A stretch of 7,794 nucleotides of DNA from Methanobacteriota archaeon (GTDB lineage: Archaea > Halobacteriota > Methanosarcinia > Methanosarcinales > Methanosarcinaceae): NCBI GenBank assembly GCA_030837265.1, contig JAUPKV010000546.1, positions 1 to 7,794 of the forward strand, in the 5' to 3' direction. How positions within the stretch are numbered: the stretch's first letter is position 1; each line of letters opens with the position of its first letter. A model generated the notes under the pieces. The model made no database searches, had not been told where the DNA came from, and was given only the letters and a program-made list of their open reading frames with translations. The translations under genes were made by a program, and so were the position numbers. This document shows, one piece after another, positions 1-5,202 of this stretch.

Positions 1-474
1 ACTCTGGAAAATGAATCCTATCATCTGCCCGCGGATCAGGGCTAGTTCCGATTCATCAAGCTCTGAAATATCCTTAGAATTTAGAAAAACCGTGCCTTTT
101 GAAGGCAAATCCAGACAGCCAAGCAGGTTCATAAGGGTGCTTTTTCCACTTCCGCTCGGACCCAGGACTACAAGGAACTCCCCCTCGAAAATCTCCAGGT
201 TAATTCCTTTAAGGGCTGCAAACTCAGTCTCTCCCATCTGATAAATTTTCCATACGTCAGTTAATTCGATAAGAGGTTCAACTTCATTTCGTGAGATCCT
301 TATCGCAGTAGATTTTTTATCAAATGGATTGTTTTTAAAATCCTCCCCTAAATTGTTACCATCTAAATGATTGTCTAATTCCTCAGAAAAACTAGCTTTT
401 TTTTCGAGCGAATCCATAACTTTAGAGGGATCCAACTTCATTTTAATTGTTTTTAAAACTTCAGTAAGTGTCAT
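1..474 (-). CDS. ABC transporter ATP-binding protein, MacB/LolD type (partial; C-terminus beyond left edge)
   Basis: ATP-hydrolysing subunit of an ABC exporter or lipoprotein-release type transporter, working on the cytoplasmic face of the membrane with permease subunits not seen here. I translated 158 residues from ATG 472-474. The conserved core begins near residue 66 (PLIELTDVWKIYQMGE, then the ALKGINLEI strand). Walker A, GPSGSGKST, is at residues 105-113, followed by LMNLLGCLDLPSKG, and the Q-loop Gln is at residue 157 (IGFIFQ). The signature motif, Walker B and H-loop lie outside the window. The LTDVWKIYQMGE and NLLGCLD signatures point to the MacB/LolD/FtsE-like subfamily. The start has a good ribosome binding site (GAGG, about 5 nt upstream). 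Oddity: members of this family usually begin within a few residues of the core, whereas here about 65 charged residues precede it. Family call is solid; the substrate is unknown. Confidence 0.9.
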   Translation of the reverse strand, partial: MTLTEVLKTIKMKLDPSKVMDSLEKKASFSEELDNHLDGNNLGEDFKNNPFDKKSTAIRISRNEVEPLIELTDVWKIYQMGETEFAALKGINLEIFEGEFLVVLGPSGSGKSTLMNLLGCLDLPSKGTVFLNSKDISELDESELALIRGQMIGFIFQS

Positions 475-691
475 CTAAACCTCTAAAAATTATATCTTGG
501 TTTAACCTGGAACAAATTTGATTTTAAATATCCATTGCTCATTATTAATATCTTTGTAATAATCTGTTTTATATCAGAGATAAAATTATTATATAGATAT
601 AAATTGAGAATATAAATAACTATTTTTATTTATATTTAGTGTATTTTCCAACTAACTTTTTTCAATTTAACCTCATTAGTGCAATTGAGGT
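475..691. promoter_or_regulatory. AT-rich upstream region of the ABC ATPase gene
   Basis: Non-coding stretch upstream of the ABC ATPase start. Read on the minus strand it holds several TATA-like boxes, the best being TTTATATC (plus 597-604), which would give a leader of about 100 nt. Immediately before the start is the ribosome binding site AGAGGT. I cannot choose between the TATA-like sites by eye because the whole region is AT-rich. A short CCTCA/TGAGG inverted pair (671-675 with 686-690) sits beside the larger inverted repeat at 692-721. Confidence 0.3.
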
Positions 692-721
692 GGTCCAATT
701 GAATCATGATCCAATTGGACC
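692..721. repeat. 10-bp perfect inverted repeat with a 10-nt loop
   Basis: GGTCCAATTG (692-701) and CAATTGGACC (712-721) are exact reverse complements. The loop contains the palindrome ATCATGAT (703-710). No T-tract follows on either strand, so it does not look like an intrinsic terminator. The core TCCAATTGGA recurs as a free palindrome at 1126-1135, just beyond the 3' end of the SGNH hydrolase gene. The site could be a protein-binding operator, a transposon end or a chance by-product of a decayed gene. Confidence 0.5.
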
Positions 722-994
722 TGGATGTGGTTTTGAGGTGGCTTGAAGCTCAGGCACATATGAGATATAGAGTGCCTTAAATTTCTGAGTGTCGGTAAAT
801 TCTTTGACTGCTTCTTTCTCTTCTTCCGTCAATAAACACCTGATTTTTGAGTGTTGAAGTTGGATTATTGATGGAGGTTAGATTCATCAGTGCTGAAGAT
901 TATTTAGATGTTCCTCTTTTTTAATCCGCCTAATTATTTTATAATGGCGTTGCATATCTATGGAGGCACCAAATCCATCTACTGCATGTAGAGA
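704..994 (-). pseudogene. Decayed coding-like fragments, unrecognised
   Basis: Two minus-strand frames read like protein but lack convincing starts. Frame 704-877 (stop TGA at 704-706, closed upstream by TAA at 878-880) gives a charged, amphipathic peptide with IIQLQHSKIRCLLTEEEKEA and later KFKALYISYVPELQA, ending in PHPGPIGS. Frame 887-994 in another phase gives SLHAVDGFGASIDMQRHYKI and RRIKKEEHLNNLQH before TGA. The first could start at TTG 830-832 to make a 42-residue product, but the spacing from an AGGTG is short. The pattern suggests a gene worn down by frameshifts and stops, perhaps an insertion-sequence transposase, but I do not recognise the family and no terminal repeats or target duplication are evident. 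Confidence 0.3.
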
Positions 995-1156
995 TTAAAG
1001 CAGCCAATCCTCTAATTGACATTTGAAAATAAAAAGATACTTAGCTAAAAAGAGATAACATTGGTATAAATTTAAAAATAAAGTTTTACTAATCTATATT
1101 TTTGTATATTACTTTTTATTCTTACTCCAATTGGAAATTCGGACATCAATAAAAGA
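995..1156. other. AT-rich 3' flank of the SGNH hydrolase gene, nothing definite
   Basis: Downstream side of the minus-strand hydrolase gene. It holds the palindrome TCCAATTGGA at 1126-1135 and scattered A/T runs. No stem followed by a T-tract on the minus strand was found, so no terminator is called. Confidence 0.4.
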
Positions 1157-2788
1157 TTAAACTTTGAATAAGTTAATAATATGTTTAATCAGATTAGACA
1201 CCAGTTTGCCTTTAAAGTTAGGTGATGATTGTACCTGCCCTTGACTGCTCAATGATAGGGTATATTTCGCGAACGCATCTCCTATCAATTTATTACCTGC
1301 TTGATTGGGATGTACGTTGTCTACATAATACTTTGAATTATATCCATCGTAATCGCCATTATTGGGAACCGTGTCAATTGTGTCATATACGTTAAATATA
1401 TGATAACCGGCTGCAACAGCCTGGGAACTTAAGTTTTTGTCCAGATCGATAGTTGTGGTTTCGTATCCTTTGCGGGCTGGAGTCAATAAAATTATTGGGG
1501 TTACTCCTGATGCTTTGGCTTTTGCTGCCATCCACAAGATATCATCGATAATATCTTGCTGAGGACGATTATATTTCATATCATTTGCGCCGTACATAAT
1601 AGAAACGTATTCTGGCTTGTAAGCATTCACTTCATCTATAAATCTCAATCTGCCTTTGTCAGCAGTTTCATTGGCAAGACCCACGTTATAAAACGAGTAT
1701 CTATTACCTGGAGAGAGATTTGCATAATAGGCATATGCACCATATGGAAGGCCTGCTGCACCTCCGGCTGTAATAGAGTCGCCTATAACAAGAAATTTAA
1801 CTAAATTAGGGTCTTTGGAGCTTTTCACAAGATTTGAATGAGATACAAAATTAGTGTAAATATTGGTCCCTGCACATTCAGGTTCCGGAAAAGCAAACCA
1901 TATGCCGTTATAGAGACTGTCCTCACCGTATGATTCACCGGTGCAATTCGTGAAATTATTATAAATTGTCATATTATTCAGGAAGAATCCGGTCTTAAGA
2001 CAGGAAGATGCAGTTACCTGATCAAACGTGTTGTTTGATGAATCCGAGATATACACGCCATCTCCACTTGAAGTTGAATTAGTATAACCGATTGAATCTG
2101 TAAAAGTATTGTACTTACAGCGCGATAAATAGATTCCATGACTACTGTTTGAAAATCCGGTACAATTTGAAAAATAGTTATCATTTGATGCTATCAAGCT
2201 GATTCCATTACCAGAATAAGCTTGTGCAATACAGTTTAGAATTAAATTAGTATCGGAATTTGAAAATTCCATTCCGTAAGATGACGAGGATACAGCCGTA
2301 GAGTTTGTAATCATTGAATTATTCACATTTAAATACAGGGCTCTGCCTGAAACAGAACTCGCAATGCAGCGATCAACTGTTACATTGTTGCCTATTACAG
2401 ATATGCCGGCACCTCCTATACTTGACGCTGTACTATTGATTATCTTAGTATTTTCAGTGTTCTGTATAAGGATACCATGAGATAAAGAGTCGGAATTGTG
2501 TTGTACAATAACTAAATTTTTTATAGTAAGATTGTTCTTACCATAGCTTTTTAGGCCTACTCCTGTACCATTTAATCCACAATCGATTTTATATCCATTT
2601 CCATCAAGCACGATGTCATTGGCTGCTACCGAAAAAGCGTTTGTGTTTGCCAATATATTTCCAGTTAATACATAAGTCGTTCCCGCTGAATTCAAACTGT
2701 AACCAGATATGTGTCCTGACGGAATATCAACTGCTGACGCAGTTCCGGTTATGCACACGAGCAGGAATAAGAAAAGCCTAAATCTCAA
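1157..2788 (-). CDS. Exported NosD-like beta-helix protein fused to an SGNH/GDSL hydrolase
   Basis: 543 residues, predicted to act outside the cell. Residues 1-19 form a Sec signal peptide (MRFRLFLFLLVCITG, cleavage likely after TASA). About 20-300 is a right-handed parallel beta-helix of the NosD/PbH1 type: regular rungs of roughly 22-25 residues rich in NNxTxxxxxxxxSxxGIxL patterns, with many N-glycosylation sequons. About 330-512 is an SGNH hydrolase with all catalytic blocks visible: GDSIT with nucleophile Ser338, block II Gly370, GAND with Gly400 and Asn402, and DNVH with Asp490 and His493. A linker and a short amphipathic tail (517-543) end the protein. SGNH enzymes hydrolyse esters, often deacetylating carbohydrates; with a carbohydrate-binding-type beta-helix, action on surface polysaccharide or glycan is an inference. 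The start is TTG: no ATG lies upstream before an in-frame stop, the ribosome binding site fits, and the signal peptide begins there. It appears monocistronic, divergent from the gene at 3670. Confidence 0.88.
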   Translation of the reverse strand: MRFRLFLFLLVCITGTASAVDIPSGHISGYSLNSAGTTYVLTGNILANTNAFSVAANDIVLDGNGYKIDCGLNGTGVGLKSYGKNNLTIKNLVIVQHNSDSLSHGILIQNTENTKIINSTASSIGGAGISVIGNNVTVDRCIASSVSGRALYLNVNNSMITNSTAVSSSSYGMEFSNSDTNLILNCIAQAYSGNGISLIASNDNYFSNCTGFSNSSHGIYLSRCKYNTFTDSIGYTNSTSSGDGVYISDSSNNTFDQVTASSCLKTGFFLNNMTIYNNFTNCTGESYGEDSLYNGIWFAFPEPECAGTNIYTNFVSHSNLVKSSKDPNLVKFLVIGDSITAGGAAGLPYGAYAYYANLSPGNRYSFYNVGLANETADKGRLRFIDEVNAYKPEYVSIMYGANDMKYNRPQQDIIDDILWMAAKAKASGVTPIILLTPARKGYETTTIDLDKNLSSQAVAAGYHIFNVYDTIDTVPNNGDYDGYNSKYYVDNVHPNQAGNKLIGDAFAKYTLSLSSQGQVQSSPNFKGKLVSNLIKHIINLFKV

Positions 2789-2798
2789 TGATTAATCA

Positions 2799-2803
2799 CT
2801 CCT
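2799..2803 (-). promoter_or_regulatory. Ribosome binding site that fixes the TTG start of the SGNH protein
   Basis: AGGAG on the minus strand, 10 nt before the TTG at 2786-2788. An in-frame TAA lies between this site and the TTG, so no start further upstream is possible, and the next in-frame Met would remove the signal peptide. Confidence 0.7.
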
Positions 2804-2840
2804 AAAAGAGCTGAAATTAGATATTTGCTCACAGTTCAAT

Positions 2841-2866
2841 ACAAATTACTTTATCCAGTAATTTGT
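2841..2866 (-). promoter_or_regulatory. 9-bp perfect inverted repeat in the leader of the SGNH gene
   Basis: ACAAATTAC (2841-2849) and GTAATTTGT (2858-2866) are exact reverse complements separated by 8 nt. The site lies 50-80 nt upstream of the start codon and downstream of the likely TATA box, so it would be transcribed as a leader hairpin or act as an operator just after the transcription start. Function not known. Confidence 0.4.
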
Positions 2867-2885
2867 GATCCCAAATAAGTTGAAT

Positions 2886-2910
2886 CATATATAATAAATT
2901 CTTATATATA
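2886..2910 (-). promoter_or_regulatory. Candidate TATA-box region for the SGNH gene
   Basis: Minus-strand TATATATAAG (2901-2910) followed by TTATTATATATG (2886-2897) resembles archaeal TATA elements. A transcript starting about 25 nt downstream would have a leader of roughly 80-90 nt containing the inverted repeat at 2841-2866. Composition alone makes such matches common, so this is tentative. Confidence 0.3.
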
Positions 2911-3011
2911 GTCTTATATGTTCAAATATCTACCTTTTAAATAATATAAAAATATTTGATTCTTTTGAAGTTTAAGATCTTTTTCATAATAAGATTATAG
3001 CTTAATAAAAA

Positions 3012-3132
3012 GTCAGGAATATGTCTTAATGATCTTATTAACAAATAAATAATTATTGTGGTCTGTGCTTTAGAATTTTAAGCTAATCATCATTAATACA
3101 ATATGAAATCCAATATTGTCTATATTCCTGAC
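3012..3132 (+). ncRNA. Candidate structured RNA: three-way junction fold
   Basis: Three exact nested stems fit together without conflict. P1 is GTCAGGAATAT (3012-3022) with ATATTCCTGAC (3122-3132), 11 bp. P2 is TTAATGAT (3026-3033) with ATCATTAA (3089-3096), 8 bp. P3 is ACAATAT (3098-3104) with ATATTGT (3113-3119), 7 bp with an 8-nt loop. The junction strands are 3, 1 and 2 nt, a compact arrangement typical of folded RNAs. P2 encloses a 55-nt AT-rich segment with a weak GCTT/AAGC stem. All pairs are Watson-Crick, so the transcribed strand is uncertain; a possible extra G-U pair (3023-3121) weakly favours plus. It could instead be a small foldback mobile element. No known RNA family is recognised. 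Confidence 0.4.
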
Positions 3133-3658
3133 ACTGGTGCATACTTGATTCAAAAATAAAAGTATACTTATTCATTCAGCTTGTAATAAAGATTAAATTT
3201 AGTATCTAAGCTTCTATAATACTTATTTTTTTGATTAATCTTTTATACTTATTTAATTTACAACTTAAGCATATCAGTTTCCTTTAAATTACCTTTAAAC
3301 TTGTTATTTTAGTTTTTTCAACTTAATTATGTAGGATTTTAATTTCGCTATTGAGTGTCGAGAGAATTTAAAAGAAACTAATTTCTAGAAAAATTTTGCA
3401 CCACACTTACATTTCTATCTAAGATGCGACTTTTATTCTAATTATCAAATAAAAAATACAGGATATTAAAAATGCATTATATCTTAAATTCAAGGTTAAA
3501 ATTGAAATTTAATTTAAGTTAAACCATATTTTGTAAATTTAAATCTATTTATCGCTTTATTTCAGTAAGTATTCTTATATTTTAGTCAGTAGATTTAGGA
3601 TTGTTAGTCGACAAAAGCCGACGGGATATACAAAAAATGAAATCTTAAAACAAATAAC

Positions 3659-3662
3659 GGAG
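3659..3662 (+). promoter_or_regulatory. Ribosome binding site of the secreted repeat protein
   Basis: GGAG, 7 nt before ATG 3670-3672. It selects this ATG over the closer ATG at 3663-3665, which is in another frame, does not give a signal peptide and is too near the site. Confidence 0.7.
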
Positions 3663-3669
3663 ATGCATT

Positions 3670-4548
3670 ATGAAATTAAAACAATTAAGATCAATTTCGC
3701 GTATTTTGGGGGTGCTAATTATAGTGTGTTTAATTCCCTCATGTGCGTTTGCTTCAGAAAACAATAAGCTACATCCGCATTCGGACGCTGGATTTGGTCC
3801 AGCCGGAAATGTAACCGCAGAAAATTTTGCTAGTGTGCGGACTTCCATACTTGATTCAATAAGTAAACAAATTTCTGAGCTCCAAAACTTCTACACAAAT
3901 GTAAGTGAAGCATCTAATGCAACTGAACTTCAGGAGGTTTTGGCAGATCGCAGGCCAGCAAATGAGTGTATGGGACCTTCTGAAATGAACAGGGAACCTG
4001 CCGGAATGAATGTATTTGATCTTGACAAGATTTCAAATTTAACTGATGATAATTTCACCGAGGTACAGACAGAAATAGTCAGTTCTCTTGGAAACATGAC
4101 TGACAAACTAAATGATCAGTTGAACGATACAAATGTCACTCAAGACAGCAACAGGACTGAAGAGATTAATGAAAGGATTGCAAACCTTCAAAACTTATCT
4201 TCTGAAGTAAGTGGAGTTTCAACTGCCGCAGAGTTGAAGGAAGTCATATTAACCTTTATGAAAACTCAAACTGTTGATTCCATCGAAAAAGAAATTAAGC
4301 ATGTTCAGGCACGGGTAAATGACAATAATAACACCTGTGGGAACACTACTCAGCTCAGTAGCAGGATCACGGAACTTACGACATTGAAAGAAAATATCAG
4401 TGAAGCCGAATCGCTTGAAGATCTCAAGACGATCATGTCCTCCAATAATACTCTGCCGGTAATGGGTCCGATGAGATCCGGGGACCATAAAGGACACGGT
4501 GGCCCTGTGAACCATTCTCCCGAAATGCAGGATAAATGCAAGCGTTAA
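3670..4548 (+). CDS. Secreted, sequon-rich protein with three degenerate helical repeats
   Basis: 292 residues, function unknown. Residues 1-29 form a signal peptide with a basic start (MKLKQLRSISR), a hydrophobic stretch (ILGVLIIVCLIP) and likely cleavage after AFA; a Cys at 25 is a poor lipobox because Pro is at -2. The mature part has three related units, about 50-92, 126-197 and 198-258. Each runs from an SIxKxI- or SxxxxxDKL-type helix through a spacer to an LxxLxxxVSxAxxxxELxEVL-like ending, consistent with amphipathic or coiled-coil helices. I count 15 N-glycosylation sequons (for example at 47, 76, 83, 123, 128, 142, 155 and 175), fitting an archaeal cell-surface or secreted glycoprotein. 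The tail (about 262-292) is rich in Gly, His and Met (GDHKGHGGPVNHSPEM) and might bind metal, which is inference. There is no C-terminal membrane anchor. Cys at 100, 223 and 290 are the only mature cysteines. No neighbour suggests a role. Confidence 0.8.
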   Translation: MKLKQLRSISRILGVLIIVCLIPSCAFASENNKLHPHSDAGFGPAGNVTAENFASVRTSILDSISKQISELQNFYTNVSEASNATELQEVLADRRPANECMGPSEMNREPAGMNVFDLDKISNLTDDNFTEVQTEIVSSLGNMTDKLNDQLNDTNVTQDSNRTEEINERIANLQNLSSEVSGVSTAAELKEVILTFMKTQTVDSIEKEIKHVQARVNDNNNTCGNTTQLSSRITELTTLKENISEAESLEDLKTIMSSNNTLPVMGPMRSGDHKGHGGPVNHSPEMQDKCKR

Positions 4549-4568
4549 CATTACTAAGGAAAGCTACA

Positions 4569-4600
4569 AAATTTGAAGCCTTTGGCAAATTTAATTTTTG
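4569..4600 (+). terminator. Hairpin plus T-rich tail after the secreted protein gene
   Basis: AAATTTG (4569-4575) pairs exactly with CAAATTT (4586-4592), and an inner CC-TTT-GG pair (4579-4585) can extend the stem past a 3-nt bulge. It is followed directly by TTAATTTTTG. It lies about 20 nt after the stop codon, the expected place for a transcription terminator. Confidence 0.45.
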
Positions 4601-4626
4601 ATTAACAAAAAAATATCTATGTTTAT

Positions 4627-4637
4627 AGGAGGTGATC
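4627..4637 (+). promoter_or_regulatory. Unusually complete Shine-Dalgarno sequence
   Basis: AGGAGGTGATC matches the complement of the usual 3' end of archaeal and bacterial 16S rRNA over 11 nt, far longer than the GGAG sites of the other genes here. No ATG, GTG or TTG lies at the usual spacing downstream. A GTG at 4632-4634 is inside the site, and an ATG at 4619-4621 precedes it. See the small frames that follow. Confidence 0.45.
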
Positions 4638-4724
4638 ACAAACCCCTCTCTGAAAATTTACAATAATAAGTTAAATGAGTTGAAAATTGATTACCATAAT
4701 GTTATTGGAGACATTGCTTTATGA
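4632..4724 (+). CDS. Possible 30-codon open frame ending in an ATGA overlap
   Basis: The frame from GTG 4632 reads VITNPSLKIYNNKLNELKID and so on, and ends at TGA 4722-4724, which overlaps the ATG of the next small frame (TTATGA). The start is doubtful because the GTG overlaps the strong ribosome binding site. An in-frame TAG at 4626-4628 closes it upstream. It may be a leader peptide coupled to the next frame, or the eroded front of one gene broken by a frameshift. Confidence 0.2.
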   Translation: MITNPSLKIYNNKLNELKIDYHNVIGDIAL

Positions 4725-4846
4725 ATCAAATAGAAAATACAGGACAGGAAGAAGAGCAGGTACTAAAAGATCATCTCTCAAAGTTCTATTTGCGTTCTTT
4801 AGATATAGATATAGCTTTTTATGAGTATAAATTAAGAAAACAGTGA
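4721..4846 (+). CDS. Small hypothetical protein, 41 residues
   Basis: ATG 4721 to TGA 4844-4846 encodes an acidic first half (MNQIENTGQEEEQVLKDH) and a more hydrophobic, basic-ended second half (LSKFYLRSLDIDIAFYEYKL, then RKQ). It is predicted soluble and largely helical, with no signal peptide or membrane segment. A GGAG at 4707-4710 lies 10 nt upstream, and the start overlaps the stop of the preceding small frame, which would suit translational coupling. Small proteins of this size are common in Methanosarcina, but I do not recognise this one. Codon use is plausible; it may also be a chance or remnant frame. Confidence 0.4.
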   Translation: MNQIENTGQEEEQVLKDHLSKFYLRSLDIDIAFYEYKLRKQ

Positions 4847-4890
4847 TATAAAATTAATAAGACTTCAATACTTTTCTGATTTACCATCAT

Positions 4891-4905
4891 AGAGGTTTTA
4901 CCTCT
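4891..4905. repeat. Short perfect hairpin AGAGGT-TTT-ACCTCT
   Basis: A 6-bp stem with a 3-nt loop, 45 nt after the 41-residue frame. A short T-containing stretch follows, so it could end the small transcript. Its right arm TTTTACCT (4896-4903) is identical to the right arm of the large inverted repeat at 5115-5122, so both could compete for AGGTAAAA at 4983-4990. Confidence 0.35.
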
Positions 4906-4982
4906 TCTACTCCGATCTCACAATTTTAAGTCGTTTTTATAATAGACTTCCCCTTCATTCAGTAATATGCTACTTTCAATAA

Positions 4983-5122
4983 AGGTAAAAGAGGCATTGT
5001 AAGAATAAGAAAGGTTAAAATCCTTTAAAACCAACATACATGGTGAGTATACTGGGGGATTATCGTGGAGGGAAACGATCGACAGAGGATTTCATACTCT
5101 TTTTATTAAGCCTCTTTTACCT
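4983..5122 (+). ncRNA. Candidate structured RNA closed by a 13-bp perfect stem
   Basis: P1 is AGGTAAAAGAGGC (4983-4995) with GCCTCTTTTACCT (5110-5122), 13 exact pairs. P1b is AATAAGAA (5004-5011) with TTTTTATT (5100-5107), 8 pairs including one G-U that exists only in the plus-strand RNA. P3 is GAGTAT (5045-5050) with ATACTC (5094-5099), directly abutting P1b. P4 is ATCGT (5062-5066) with ACGAT (5075-5079), with loop GGAGGGAA. A further weak hairpin (GGTT 5013-5016 with AACC 5029-5032, or AAAGG 5010-5014 with CCTTT 5022-5026) makes a three-way junction. The inner segment near 5052-5090 is purine-rich, unlike the AT-rich flanks. No known RNA family is recognised. The plus strand is favoured but not proven; a foldback element is an alternative. 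Confidence 0.42.
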
Positions 5123-5171
5123 ATACTTAATATCCACCATATAACATAAATATTTTATTATATTAACTTTG

Positions 5172-5200
5172 GTATATATAATGTAATTATAATTATATAC
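5172..5200. promoter_or_regulatory. AT-rich inverted repeat with TATA-like arms
   Basis: GTATATA (5172-5178) and TATATAC (5194-5200) are reverse complements. Each arm resembles a TATA element, so the site could serve as a promoter in either direction; on the minus strand it would point at the folded element at 4983-5122. Composition is low-complexity, so the evidence is weak. Confidence 0.25.
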
Positions 5201-5202
5201 GT

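Larger units (their letters stand above)
2911..3669. other. Long AT-rich divergent intergenic region
   Basis: Lies between the divergently transcribed SGNH gene and the secreted repeat protein. I see no credible reading frame on either strand. Besides the folded element at 3012-3132, it contains a 10-bp palindrome AAGTATACTT (3160-3169), a direct repeat of ATACTTATTT (3219-3228 and 3245-3254), and a TATA-like TTATATTTT near 3574-3582 that could serve the gene at 3670 with a leader of about 70 nt. No tRNA, CRISPR or insertion-sequence structure is evident. Confidence 0.5.

Noticed and set aside
11..241. Plus-strand open frame of 76 codons
   Set aside because: It is antisense to the ABC ATPase core; the minus frame contains Walker A and the Q-loop, the plus frame has no family signature.
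3133..3669. Various A/T direct repeats and palindromes
   Set aside because: Low-complexity sequence makes such matches frequent; none has regular spacing or a CRISPR-like pattern.
4249..4639. Minus-strand frames under and after the secreted protein gene
   Set aside because: They are antisense to a gene with a signal peptide and repeats, have no ribosome binding sites of note, and show no recognisable protein features.
5052..5090. Hammerhead-type ribozyme core (GAAA near stems)
   Set aside because: The GAAAC is present but the required CUGAUGA-like strand and cleavage-site arrangement are not.
4983..5122. Reading the 13-bp inverted repeat as a transposon (MITE) with terminal repeats
   Set aside because: No convincing target-site duplication flanks it, and the interior contains further nested stems that suit a fold better. 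Not excluded without a copy-number search.
4983..5122. Reading the 13-bp inverted repeat as an ordinary terminator
   Set aside because: The 114-nt interior is far too large for an intrinsic terminator loop, and no T-tract follows on the plus strand.
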